A DNA stretch of 51,414 nucleotides from assembly GCA_009777175.1 (NCBI GenBank), contig WRMI01000016.1, positions 1 to 51,414 on the forward strand. Reading direction: 5' to 3'. Origin of the DNA: Marinilabiliaceae bacterium (GTDB lineage: Bacteria; Bacteroidota; Bacteroidia; Bacteroidales; Marinilabiliaceae). This document shows positions 36,146 through 44,354 of this stretch, piece after piece. Position numbers and translations under genes: made by a program. Numbering within the stretch: the stretch's first letter is position 1; every line of letters begins with the position of its first letter. The notes under the pieces are model-generated. The model was not told where the DNA came from. It saw nothing but the letters and a program-made list of their open reading frames with translations, and did no database searches.

Positions 36146-37165
36146 ATGTCTGCGCCCTTAATAACACAACACCTTTCCATAGGATATAAGCGCGGAAAAA
36201 GAAAAACTATTCTCCATGGCAATATTAATGTTTCATTAGAAGAAGGTGAATTTGTCGCAATTATCGGACCCAACGGAGCAGGAAAATCAACACTTCTGAA
36301 AACATTTGCCGGTTTTTTGCCAAAATTGTCTGGCGACATAATTATTCAAAATAAAAATTCAGACACAATTTCTGAATTAGAACGGGCAAAAATTATTTCA
36401 GTCGTACTAACCGACCGCCCTTTCATTGAAAATATGAGTGTCTTTGAATTAGTTGCATTAGGCAGAACTCCTTATACGGGATATTTCGGAAAAATTGAAA
36501 AGAAGGATAAACTTTTGATAAAAAAATCTATAAAAGATGTAGGATTACAAGGTTTTGATAATAAATTTATCACTGATTTGAGCGATGGCGAGCGTCAAAA
36601 AGCATTTATTGCAAAAGCATTGGTTCAAGAAGCACCAATTATGTTACTTGACGAACCAACAGCATTCCTCGACCTGCCAAGTAGAGTCGAAATTATGCAT
36701 ATTCTTAAAGAATTGGCAATTAATAAAAACAAAACAATCCTTTTATCTACACACGACTTAGAACTTGCAATGCAAACAGCCGATAAATTATGGCTTATTG
36801 CTCAAGGTTTGCACTTAAAAATTGGCGTTCCCGAAGATCTTGCAATAGAAGGCATTTTTAAAATATACTTTGAACGGAAGGGAATTATTTTCGACAACGA
36901 TACAGGACAATTTTCTACTACAAATAAAAACTCCGCAATACCCATTCAATTAATAGGAAAAGGTATTGAATATAAGTGGGTTAGCAATGCACTCATCAGA
37001 AACGGATTTGAACTATCAAATTCCGAATCTTATCTATTTAAAATTGAAATAGTTGAAAAAAGTGATTATAAATATTTAGTTTCAGATAAAGTGAGCAAAG
37101 TGATAAAATGTAAATCGGTTGAGGAAATTTTAAAATCAATTAAAGAAGTTTGCTTGCAAAAATAA
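36146..37165 (+). CDS. Orphan ABC transporter ATP-binding protein (FecE/BtuD type) with C-terminal extension
   Basis: The ATG at 36146 is chosen over a TTG six codons earlier, giving 339 residues. Residues 1-255 form a standard ABC domain: Walker A GPNGAGKST at 41-49, signature LSDGERQ at 145-151, Walker B IMLLDEPTAFLD and H-loop STHDLEL. This subfamily energises siderophore, haem or cobalamin uptake. The last 80 residues (IPIQLIGKGIEYKWVSNALI onward) form an extra domain seen in some Bacteroidota homologues. The usual FecCD permease and binding protein are not adjacent, so the partner must be elsewhere. Confidence 0.88.
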   Translation: MSAPLITQHLSIGYKRGKRKTILHGNINVSLEEGEFVAIIGPNGAGKSTLLKTFAGFLPKLSGDIIIQNKNSDTISELERAKIISVVLTDRPFIENMSVFELVALGRTPYTGYFGKIEKKDKLLIKKSIKDVGLQGFDNKFITDLSDGERQKAFIAKALVQEAPIMLLDEPTAFLDLPSRVEIMHILKELAINKNKTILLSTHDLELAMQTADKLWLIAQGLHLKIGVPEDLAIEGIFKIYFERKGIIFDNDTGQFSTTNKNSAIPIQLIGKGIEYKWVSNALIRNGFELSNSESYLFKIEIVEKSDYKYLVSDKVSKVIKCKSVEEILKSIKEVCLQK

Positions 37166-37226
37166 TCAAGATTCTTGTTATTTTCAAAATATTTTGTGCT
37201 AATATGGAAAATAGTATATAAATAGT

Positions 37227-37234
37227 TATCTTTG
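37227..37234 (+). promoter_or_regulatory. -7 box of the hicAB locus
   Basis: TATCTTTG matches the phylum -7 element and lies 26 bases before the hicA start. No well-spaced TTTG is seen upstream (nearest spacing 30), so the promoter may be weak or activator-dependent. Confidence 0.45.
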
Positions 37235-37259
37235 CGGCGTTAATTTTTGTATTAATGAT

Positions 37260-37373
37260 ATGATATATACTGAATTTCACAGACAAATAAGAAGAAATAA
37301 ATGCCAAAGAGATGTACGACCCATTGAGAAGAAGTATTGCAAAAAAGATGAATATAAAATAATTTTTAAATAA
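37260..37373 (+). pseudogene. hicA: hicA toxin remnant with internal deletion and frameshift
   Basis: The frame from the ATG at 37260 starts MIYTEFHRQIRRNK, a good HicA N-terminus. In the next frame, from 37303 to a stop at 37360-37362, one reads AKEMYDPLRRSIAKKMNIK, a good HicA C-terminus, ending 19 bases before hicB. The middle third of HicA, which carries the G-S-H catalytic histidine and the dsRBD-like core strands, is missing. HicA is an mRNA interferase that cuts translated mRNA; this copy cannot be active. The deletion joint lies at about 37296-37305. Confidence 0.8.
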
Positions 37374-37381
37374 AATAAAAA

Positions 37382-37780
37382 ATGAATACAATTATCATTC
37401 AAATAGGAGCAAGTTCTGACCATTACGGTGCTTTTGCTGAAAATTGTCCTGGTGTATATGGTGCCGGCAATACTGCTGAAGAGGCTAAACAAGATGCTTT
37501 AAAAGGATTGGAATTATTTATTAATTCACGTGATAAAAAAGATTTGCCTGAAATACTGCATAACCAATATACTATTGAATATCGTTATGATACACAAAGT
37601 TTTTTGAATAGATACAACAAAATTTTCACTAATGTTGCATTAGAAAGATTAACAGGTATTAATCAAAAACTGCTTCATCATTATTCAACAGGACTAAAAA
37701 AACCTCGCTCGATTCAAAGAAAAAAAATTGAAACGGCTTTGCACAAACTAGGAAATGAATTATTGACAGTGAAATTATAA
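37382..37780 (+). CDS. hicB: HicB family antitoxin with C-terminal HTH, left without its toxin
   Basis: The 132-residue protein has the HicB fold in its first 60 residues (DHYGAFAENCPGVYGAGNTA and EEAKQDALKGLELFI are typical). The C-terminal part (FTNVALERLTGINQKLLHHY, then STGLKKPRSIQRKKIETALH) looks like an XRE-type helix-turn-helix for autoregulation. It normally blocks HicA and represses the locus. The toxin gene just upstream is broken, so the antitoxin is an orphan that could still repress its own promoter or neutralise HicA toxins elsewhere. Confidence 0.9.
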   Translation: MNTIIIQIGASSDHYGAFAENCPGVYGAGNTAEEAKQDALKGLELFINSRDKKDLPEILHNQYTIEYRYDTQSFLNRYNKIFTNVALERLTGINQKLLHHYSTGLKKPRSIQRKKIETALHKLGNELLTVKL

Positions 37781-37980
37781 ACGGCATCTAGGACTGCCTA
37801 TTGGAGTTTCAACAACGGCAGGATAGTGTAAATAATCAAATTCAATTCACAGAAAAATCAACAATCAACCAAAATATTAAATGACCTATAAATAATAAAC
37901 AGTATGGCAAGTATCAAAAAAGAGCAGAAATTGCTCCAAACAGAGAGTCTGTAGATAAAGCCGAAAAACATACAAATCAG

Positions 37981-39213
37981 ATGAAAAAATTTAACCTCCC
38001 TCTAACAATGAAAATTTTCTATGGCTGTTATATCGGATTTGCAGTTGCAGGAATTTCGTGCCTTATATTAAAACTTTTTTTGAAGTATAATATTTCCTCA
38101 AATTTAATTCTATTTTGTTTTTTGGGGATGTTTTTTGCATCATCATTTGATAAAATCGAAAATAACAAATTAATTATATTCAAAATAAAGAAGTTTAATC
38201 ATATAATTTTTGTTGTTTGTGCGATAATATTAATCCTCTTATTTATTTTTAACTTATTTTATTTCAATAGGATAACCATTATTTTGTTTTATGCTGTTTT
38301 AGCATTTTATTTTCTAATAGATGCATTTACAAAGAAAAAGAAGGTTAACGAAATAAACAGAATCATAAAAAATTTTAAAAAGGGTCGTGATTATTTTAAA
38401 AATAAGGACTATTCAAATGCTTTTACCTATTTTCAGAAAGCCGCAGACAAAGGGCTTTCCCAAGCACAATATTATTTAAGTTATCTCTATTCAAAAGGTT
38501 TGGGAGTTGATGAAGATGCGAAAATGGCTTTTGAATGGTGCCAAAAAGCCGCACAACAAGGGCATATATATTCTTATTGTTGGCTTGGAGAGAAGTATGA
38601 ATATGGCGAAGGCGTAGAGCAGGACTATAACAAAGCCTTTGAATGGTACTCAAAAGGAGCCGAAAATGAAGATGAAAACGCTCAATATTATCTCGGATTA
38701 ATGTATGAAAAAGGAAATGGCGTTGAAAAAGATGAACTTAAGGCATTTCAGTTGGTCAAACAAGCCGCCAAAAAAGGACATTTTTCCGCACGTGAAAAAT
38801 TATTATCAAATGAGGCTAACAACGGTGATGTAGAGTCACAATATCTTATGGGCTTACTATATGATATGCGCGGAAACCCCGATTATTATATAAAAGCAGC
38901 AGATTGGTATTTCTTATCTGCACGAAATGGTTATGCACCCGCACAATATAGAGTTGGTTGGATGTATGAAAACGAGTTTTGTGTAGAAAAAGATATTGAT
39001 AAAGCAGCAGACTGGTACCTGAAAGCCGCTAAAAATGGTGATGCTGACGCTCAATACAAAGTTGGTTGGATGTTTGAAAACGATTTTGTCGTTATGAAGG
39101 ATTATAAGGAAGCAGAAAAATGGTATCAAAAAGCAGCAAAACAAGAACACGAAAAAGCAAAAATTGCACTAAATAATTTAAAAAATTGTAACTTAAATAA
39201 CAACATTTTGTAG
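37981..39213 (+). CDS. Membrane-anchored Sel1-repeat protein
   Basis: The 410-residue protein has an N-terminal membrane part of about four helices (roughly 11-33, 40-54, 74-95 and 96-115) followed by about seven Sel1-like repeats from residue 128 to 395. Repeats show the A-x-x-W-Y/F-x-K-A-A pattern (AFTYFQKAADKGLSQAQYYL, AFEWYSKGAENEDENAQYYL, AADWYLKAAKNGDADAQYKV, AEKWYQKAAKQEH). Sel1 repeats make alpha-solenoids that bind partner proteins; no enzyme motif is visible. It follows hicB by 200 bases. Confidence 0.9.
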   Translation: MKKFNLPLTMKIFYGCYIGFAVAGISCLILKLFLKYNISSNLILFCFLGMFFASSFDKIENNKLIIFKIKKFNHIIFVVCAIILILLFIFNLFYFNRITIILFYAVLAFYFLIDAFTKKKKVNEINRIIKNFKKGRDYFKNKDYSNAFTYFQKAADKGLSQAQYYLSYLYSKGLGVDEDAKMAFEWCQKAAQQGHIYSYCWLGEKYEYGEGVEQDYNKAFEWYSKGAENEDENAQYYLGLMYEKGNGVEKDELKAFQLVKQAAKKGHFSAREKLLSNEANNGDVESQYLMGLLYDMRGNPDYYIKAADWYFLSARNGYAPAQYRVGWMYENEFCVEKDIDKAADWYLKAAKNGDADAQYKVGWMFENDFVVMKDYKEAEKWYQKAAKQEHEKAKIALNNLKNCNLNNNIL

Positions 39214-39252
39214 AAACGAAAAAAATAAAAAAAGCAAAATTTTTAATATTTT

Positions 39253-39284
39253 TTTGAGAATAATAAAACAATAATCTATCTTTG
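39253..39284 (+). promoter_or_regulatory. Promoter of the DUF4290-murA operon
   Basis: TTTG at 39253-39256, 20 bases and TATCTTTG at 39277-39284 precede the ATG at 39316. Confidence 0.75.
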
Positions 39285-39315
39285 CCGCCCCAAATTTTAA
39301 TTTTTTTACTTATAA

Positions 39316-39903
39316 ATGGAATATAATTCAAAACTCAAAAAGCTTGTGCTCCCCGAATATGGTCGGCACATTCAAAAGATGGTGGACTATGCTGTAACGA
39401 TTGAAGATCGTAAAGAGCGAAGTGAATGTGTGGACACTATCATATCAGTTATGGGCAATTTTTTCCCTCACTTGCGTGATGTTAGCGATTTTAACCATAA
39501 ATTGTGGGATCACATTGCAATTATGTCTGATTTTAAATTAGACATCGACTTTCCATACGAACTGCCCGAGCGCGAACATTTTTCGCAAAAACCGCTTAAA
39601 GTTCCTTATAGTCACACAAAAATGCACTACAAACATTACGGAATTATCATTGAAAGGATGATTTCGGAAGCCGTAAAAATGGAAGAAGGAGAAGCAAAAA
39701 ATCAACTTATTGCAAATCTTTTAAGTCAAATGCGGAAATCCTTACTGAACTGGAACAAAGATAATGCAACCGACGAAAGATTGACTGAAGATATTAAGCT
39801 ATTGTCCGGTGGTCAAATACACGCCAGTGAACAACAAATCAGAGCATCAGAAGTTCAGAGTCAAGTTACATCCACCAAAAAAAGAAAAAAACATAAAAGA
39901 TGA
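39316..39903 (+). CDS. DUF4290 domain protein
   Basis: The 195-residue protein matches DUF4290, a family almost restricted to Bacteroidota: LVLPEYGRHIQKMVDYAVTI, then FNHKLWDHIAIMSDFKLDID and a KMHYKHYGIIIERMI helix. The C-terminus is a basic, disordered tail (TSTKKRKKHKR). Function is unknown. It overlaps murA by 4 bases (ATGA), a coupling conserved in many Bacteroidota, which suggests a role linked to peptidoglycan precursor synthesis. Confidence 0.93.
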   Translation: MEYNSKLKKLVLPEYGRHIQKMVDYAVTIEDRKERSECVDTIISVMGNFFPHLRDVSDFNHKLWDHIAIMSDFKLDIDFPYELPEREHFSQKPLKVPYSHTKMHYKHYGIIIERMISEAVKMEEGEAKNQLIANLLSQMRKSLLNWNKDNATDERLTEDIKLLSGGQIHASEQQIRASEVQSQVTSTKKRKKHKR

Positions 39904-41207
39904 ACAGTTTTGAAATTATTGGACAGCAGCAAATGTGTGGCGAAATTGTTCCGCAGGGCGCTAAAAATGAGGCGTTACAAGTGATTTCTGCTGCTCTTTT
40001 ATCACCCGAAACAATCATCATCGAAAACTTACCCAACATTCTGGACGTAAACAATTTAATATTGTTGCTACAAGAACTTGGCGTAGAGGTTAATCGTCTT
40101 TCCGACAATGTTTGCAGTTTTAAAGCAGAAAATGTCAATATTGAATATATGCAAACTCCTGAATTTCGCAAGCGCGCATCTTCTTTGCGAGGCTCTGTTT
40201 TGATTATGGGACCACTCCTTGCGCGCTTTGGAAAAGCATTCTTTCCAAAGCCCGGCGGTGATAACATTGGAAGACGAAGGCTTGATACGCATTTCATTGG
40301 TTTCCAAACACTTGGCGCAAAATTTGAATATGATTCTAACGATACTTTTTATACCGTCAACGCCGATAATTTAAAGGGAACTTATATGCTTTTGGACGAA
40401 GCATCCGTTACAGGAACTGCAAATATTGTTATGGCAGCAACATTAGCAAACGGAACGACCACTATTTACAATGCTGCATGCGAACCGTATATTCAACAAT
40501 TATGTAAAATGCTTGTGAAAATGGGCGCAAAAATAGAAGGAATCGGTTCTAATTTATTGACAATCACAGGAGTTACACAATTAAGAGGTTGTCAGCATAC
40601 TTTACTTCCTGATATGATTGAAGTAGGCAGTTTTATTGGTATGGCAGCAATGACAAAAAGTGAAATCACTATAAAGAATGCACGCCCCGACCAACTTGGA
40701 TTAATACCTTCAGCATTTGAACGCATGGGAATAAAAATGGAAATAGGTACCAATGATATTTTTGTGCCTTCGCAAGAAAAATACCAAATTGAAACTTTTA
40801 TTGACGGTTCAATAATGACTATCGCTGATGCACCTTGGCCCGGTTTAACTCCCGATTTACTTAGTATATTTCTTGTTATTGCCACACAAGCAGGCGGAAG
40901 CGTGTTAATTCATCAAAAAATGTTCGAAAGTCGTCTCTTTTTTGTAGATAAACTGATAGAAATGGGTGCTCGAATTATCTTATGTGACCCGCACCGAGCC
41001 ACCGTTATAGGTCATAACCAAGAAATTTCTTTGCGCGCAGGAACAATGGCATCACCCGATATTCGCGCAGGCGTTGCACTGCTTATTGCAGCACTTTCTG
41101 CAAAAGGGAAAAGTATTATCCACAACATCGACCAAATCGACAGAGGATACCAATTTATAGATAAAAGACTTAACAACATTGGCGCTAATATTATAAGACG
41201 GTCATAA
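39900..41207 (+). CDS. murA: UDP-N-acetylglucosamine 1-carboxyvinyltransferase with Asp at the fosfomycin site
   Basis: The 435-residue enzyme makes the first committed peptidoglycan precursor by adding enolpyruvyl from PEP to UDP-GlcNAc in the cytoplasm. Lys22-Asn23 (GAKNEAL) and the active-site loop KPGGDNIGRRRLDTH are visible. Where E. coli has Cys115, this loop has Asp121. A Cys-to-Asp change at this position is known from Mycobacterium and Chlamydia to leave the enzyme active but insensitive to fosfomycin. The last third contains IADAPWPGLTPDLLSI and DIRAGVALLIAAL, as in the family. It is translationally coupled to DUF4290. Confidence 0.96.
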   Translation: MNSFEIIGQQQMCGEIVPQGAKNEALQVISAALLSPETIIIENLPNILDVNNLILLLQELGVEVNRLSDNVCSFKAENVNIEYMQTPEFRKRASSLRGSVLIMGPLLARFGKAFFPKPGGDNIGRRRLDTHFIGFQTLGAKFEYDSNDTFYTVNADNLKGTYMLLDEASVTGTANIVMAATLANGTTTIYNAACEPYIQQLCKMLVKMGAKIEGIGSNLLTITGVTQLRGCQHTLLPDMIEVGSFIGMAAMTKSEITIKNARPDQLGLIPSAFERMGIKMEIGTNDIFVPSQEKYQIETFIDGSIMTIADAPWPGLTPDLLSIFLVIATQAGGSVLIHQKMFESRLFFVDKLIEMGARIILCDPHRATVIGHNQEISLRAGTMASPDIRAGVALLIAALSAKGKSIIHNIDQIDRGYQFIDKRLNNIGANIIRRS

Positions 41208-41479
41208 AACGTATTGGAGTTGTCAGTAGTGAGTAGTGAGATATAAGATGTAAGAATAAAAAAACACTTTAGGGGGGTTGGGAATGGAGAAAAAATGAAA
41301 ACTAAATAATATTACGCAAAAAAACATTTTTCTTTGAAAAAACTTTTTTAAATGATTTTTATATGATTTGTAGCTTTTATCAGAGTTTAAAGAGTAGATA
41401 TCAGAGTGTAGAGTTTAGATGTAGATATCAGAGCGTAGTGAAAACTGATGACTGATAACTGAAAACTGAAAACTGATTT

Positions 41480-42088
41480 CTATTTCTTTTTCGATGCCAA
41501 GTACCTACTATTAAGTAAGTTAACAACCTCTTCCGTGATATCGAGACCATCAATAGAATAAAGGATATTGTCTCCCATTGAATTACTCAAAACGATGCTG
41601 TATGGTTTATCTTTGCAATATTCTTTGAGAAAAATCGATAAAGTATCTCTCAGTTCCATGTTCATGCGCATTTGTTCTTCAAGTAATTCGTTAGAAAGCC
41701 GATCGTTGAGGTCTTGCAGGTCGCGTTCTTTTTGCATGAGATTATGCTGTTGTTTTTCTGCACTCTCAAGCGAAATAAAAGATTGGTTTTGAACTTTCCG
41801 CTGAAATTCTCGCATTTCGTTCTGAAAAATTCTCGCCTTTTCGTTGAAATCTGCACGTGAGGACTCTTCTTTGAGCAACAACTCCTCGCTTAAAAACTGT
41901 GCATATTCATAATTTAATATGAGCGAATCGGTGTTCACATAAACTATTCCAACAGGAGGAACTAATAATTCAACGCCATCATGTTCCTGAATTTCAGACG
42001 ATTGAGACTTGTTTGAAAATACAACTATAAATAAAATTACCACTGCAACAAAAGTAATACCATTTATGATAATAAACTCCTTTTTCAT
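41480..42088 (-). CDS. OmpH/Skp family protein with N-terminal membrane anchor
   Basis: The 202-residue protein has a single N-terminal hydrophobic helix (8-25, FVAVVILFIVVF) without a clear cleavage site and then GIVYVNTDSLILNYEYAQFL, the start of an OmpH domain. A long coiled coil (about 65-145, rich in Glu, Gln and Lys) precedes a compact end (YSIVLSNSMGDNILYSIDGL, DITEEVVNLLNSRY) that is typical of the family. Skp is a periplasmic chaperone for outer membrane proteins; this membrane-anchored version may do a similar job. A TATCTTTG box is at 42156-42163 on the minus strand. Confidence 0.85.
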   Translation of the reverse strand: MKKEFIIINGITFVAVVILFIVVFSNKSQSSEIQEHDGVELLVPPVGIVYVNTDSLILNYEYAQFLSEELLLKEESSRADFNEKARIFQNEMREFQRKVQNQSFISLESAEKQQHNLMQKERDLQDLNDRLSNELLEEQMRMNMELRDTLSIFLKEYCKDKPYSIVLSNSMGDNILYSIDGLDITEEVVNLLNSRYLASKKK

Positions 42089-42321
42089 TTTTTATGATAT
42101 TTATAAATTAATCTTTGAAAATATTTATACTTAAAAAAAATATAATTTTGGGGCGCAAAGATAAACCAATTATCATTTAAAAAAAAATATTTATTCTTTT
42201 ATTTTTCATAGTATTTATCATAAATGTTGATTTATAGATAATTACAAGGAAATTATTTTAAAAAAAATTGAAACATTTATTCAAAAATTAACAAAAAATT
42301 TTTTGATACATAAAATTTAAG

Positions 42322-42329
42322 TAATTTTG
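42322..42329 (+). promoter_or_regulatory. -7 box of the yceD-rpmF operon
   Basis: TAATTTTG fits TAnnTTTG and lies 19 bases before the ATG at 42349. The nearest upstream TTTG (42302-42305) gives a short 16-base spacer. Confidence 0.5.
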
Positions 42330-42348
42330 CACCGTTTTTTTAAAGCGA

Positions 42349-42879
42349 ATGAAGGCAGAAAGATTATATATCATACAGTTTAAAGGATTGAAAGACGGAG
42401 TTCATTCTTTTATTTATTCCGTTGATTCAAATTTTTTTTCGTTGATTGAAGATTCGATGTATAAAGAGGGAAATATTTCAGTGGAATTGACTCTGACTAA
42501 AAGTGTAAATATGTTGATTTTAGATTTTTGTTTAAATGGAACCATATCGTCAGTATGCGACAATTGTCTCGAGCCAATAGAGGTTCCTGTCAGCAATTCA
42601 GAAAAGTTTTACATACGCTTTGGCGACCAATTTGAAGAACTGACCGAAAATAGTTTAATAATTCCTCAAAGTGAAAATGAAATTGATATCAGTAAAATTT
42701 TATACGATATAATTGTTACTTCCCTACCAATGAGGCATTTACATGATTATGACGAGAACGGACTCATGGGCTGTAATCCAGAAATGATAGAAAAATTAAG
42801 AGAATATTCGAGTGAAAAAATATCTACAAACGAAACTGACCCCCGTTGGGAAGGTTTAAAAAAATTAATCGATAAATAA
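42349..42879 (+). CDS. YceD/DUF177 family protein
   Basis: The 176-residue protein has the DUF177 core: LDFCLNGTISSVCDNCLEPI with C70 and C73, then FYIRFGD, DISKILYDIIVTSLPMRHLH and the C-terminal DPRWEGLKKL that almost always ends this family. In E. coli YceD is needed for normal 23S rRNA accumulation, and the gene sits directly before rpmF as it does here (31 bases). Expression is thought to be linked with ribosomal protein L32 and fatty acid genes. Confidence 0.93.
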   Translation: MKAERLYIIQFKGLKDGVHSFIYSVDSNFFSLIEDSMYKEGNISVELTLTKSVNMLILDFCLNGTISSVCDNCLEPIEVPVSNSEKFYIRFGDQFEELTENSLIIPQSENEIDISKILYDIIVTSLPMRHLHDYDENGLMGCNPEMIEKLREYSSEKISTNETDPRWEGLKKLIDK

Positions 42880-42910
42880 TAATTCAATAAATATTTAAAA
42901 GGAAAAAACA

Positions 42911-43096
42911 ATGGCACATCCAAAACGAAAAATCTCCAAAACGAGGCGAGATAAAAGAAGAACCCACTACAAAGCCGTTATTCCAGCGTTAGGCGTTTGC
43001 TCAAACTGCGGCTCGGCTATTAGATTGCACACCGTATGCGGAGAATGTGGGTATTACAGAGGAAAATTAGCAGTAGAGAAAAAAGCAGCGGCGTAG
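42911..43096 (+). CDS. rpmF: 50S ribosomal protein L32
   Basis: The 61-residue protein starts MAHPKRKISKTRRDKRRTHY and has the L32 zinc ribbon with C30, C33, C43 and C46. It binds 23S rRNA near the peptidyl transferase centre. An AAGGA-like purine stretch (AAAAGGAAAAA) is 8 bases upstream. It lies in the conserved yceD-rpmF-fabH order, but plsX, often between rpmF and fabH, is absent. Confidence 0.98.
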   Translation: MAHPKRKISKTRRDKRRTHYKAVIPALGVCSNCGSAIRLHTVCGECGYYRGKLAVEKKAAA

Positions 43097-43196
43097 TTTT
43101 CAGTTATCAGTTATCAGTTATCAGTTTTCAGTTATCAGTTATCAGTTATCAGATTTCAGTTTTCAGTTTTCAGATTTCAGATTTCAGTTTTCAGAA
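43097..43196. repeat. Tandem TTTTCAGTTATCAG repeat
   Basis: About 100 bases after the rpmF stop consist of TTTTCAG, TTATCAG and ATTTCAG heptamers in changing order. Related stretches are at 6684-6713, 23229-23248 and 41442-41477 (some inverted). It separates rpmF from fabH by 214 bases. Confidence 0.9.
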
Positions 43197-43310
43197 GAAA
43201 TTATGTTTATATTTAGAAGACTATTTTTTTGAAATAAAAACGAGTCTTTTCAGAAGATTTGAATGAGTTAAATTGTAATTATTTAATAAGATTTATTTAA
43301 TTTGTAAAAT

Positions 43311-44300
43311 ATGACAAAAATAAGAGCTGTAATTACTGCTGTTGGCGGTTTTGTACCCGATTATGTTCTTACTAATGAGGAACTTTGCAAAATAGTCGAT
43401 ACCACTGACGAATGGATAATGACCCGCGTAGGTATTAAAGAAAGACGCATTTTGAAAGGGGACCAAAAGGGTAGTTCCGAAATGGGAGCAGAAGCCGTTA
43501 ATCAGATTTTTGAAAAAACAGGTATAAAACCCGAAGATATTGACCTACTTATTTGCGCAACAACTACTCCCGACCATATTTTCCCCGCTACAGGTAACAT
43601 AATTTGTGATAAATTAGGAATAAAAAACGCTCACAGCTACGACTTAAATGCCGGCTGTTCGGGGTTCCTGTTTGCATTAGATGCAGCGACTCAATATATT
43701 GAAGCAGGTAATAAAAAAAAGATTATTGTTGTTGGGGCTGACAAAATGAGCTCTATCACTGATTATACCGACAGAACTACATGCGTACTCTTCGGGGACG
43801 CAGCAGGGGCAGTTTTGTTAGAACCTACCTACGAAAACTTTGGTATTATCGACAGTATGCTATTTACTGACGGGGTCGGTCGGAAATATCTTAACATGAA
43901 AGCCGGCGGTTCTGTGATGCCGCCATCCCACGAAACAATCGACCAAAAACTACATTACGTTTTCCAAGACGGAAAACATGTCTTTAAATATGCCGTTACT
44001 TCAATGGCAGACGTTTCGGCGGATATTATGAGCCGTAACAACCTTACTGGCGATGATGTTGCGTGGTTAGTTCCGCATCAGGCAAACCTACGAATTATTG
44101 ATGCTGTTGCCGAACGAATGGGACTTGACAAAAGCAAAGTGATGATTAATATTCATCGATACGGAAATACAACATCCGCTACAATCCCCACATGCCTTTG
44201 GGAATGGGAAAAACAACTCAAAAAAGGCGATAATATTATTCTCTCTGCATTCGGCGCAGGATTTACATGGGGTGCGATATATTTGAAATGGGGATATTGA
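43311..44300 (+). CDS. fabH: 3-oxoacyl-ACP synthase III
   Basis: The 329-residue thiolase-fold enzyme starts fatty acid synthesis by condensing acetyl-CoA (or a branched primer) with malonyl-ACP. The catalytic triad is visible: Cys116 ([12 protein letters not shown]), His256 ([11 protein letters not shown]) and Asn286 ([11 protein letters not shown]). Length and the opening [20 protein letters not shown] are typical. Bacteroidota make iso- and anteiso-branched lipids, so a branched primer is possible. It is co-directional with yceD and rpmF. Confidence 0.95.
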   Translation: MTKIRAVITAVGGFVPDYVLTNEELCKIVDTTDEWIMTRVGIKERRILKGDQKGSSEMGAEAVNQIFEKTGIKPEDIDLLICATTTPDHIFPATGNIICDKLGIKNAHSYDLNAGCSGFLFALDAATQYIEAGNKKKIIVVGADKMSSITDYTDRTTCVLFGDAAGAVLLEPTYENFGIIDSMLFTDGVGRKYLNMKAGGSVMPPSHETIDQKLHYVFQDGKHVFKYAVTSMADVSADIMSRNNLTGDDVAWLVPHQANLRIIDAVAERMGLDKSKVMINIHRYGNTTSATIPTCLWEWEKQLKKGDNIILSAFGAGFTWGAIYLKWGY

Positions 44301-44354
44301 AAATAAAATTTTAACTTTATAACAAAAAGAAAAACAACTAAAAATAAGATAATT

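Noticed and set aside
37781-37980. Small peptide frame (MASIKKEQKLLQTESL) between hicB and the Sel1 protein
   Set aside because: Sixteen residues, no promoter or family resemblance; probably chance.
43036-43266. Frame of 76 codons after rpmF
   Set aside because: It overlaps rpmF out of frame and is mostly a translation of the TTTTCAG/TTATCAG repeat.
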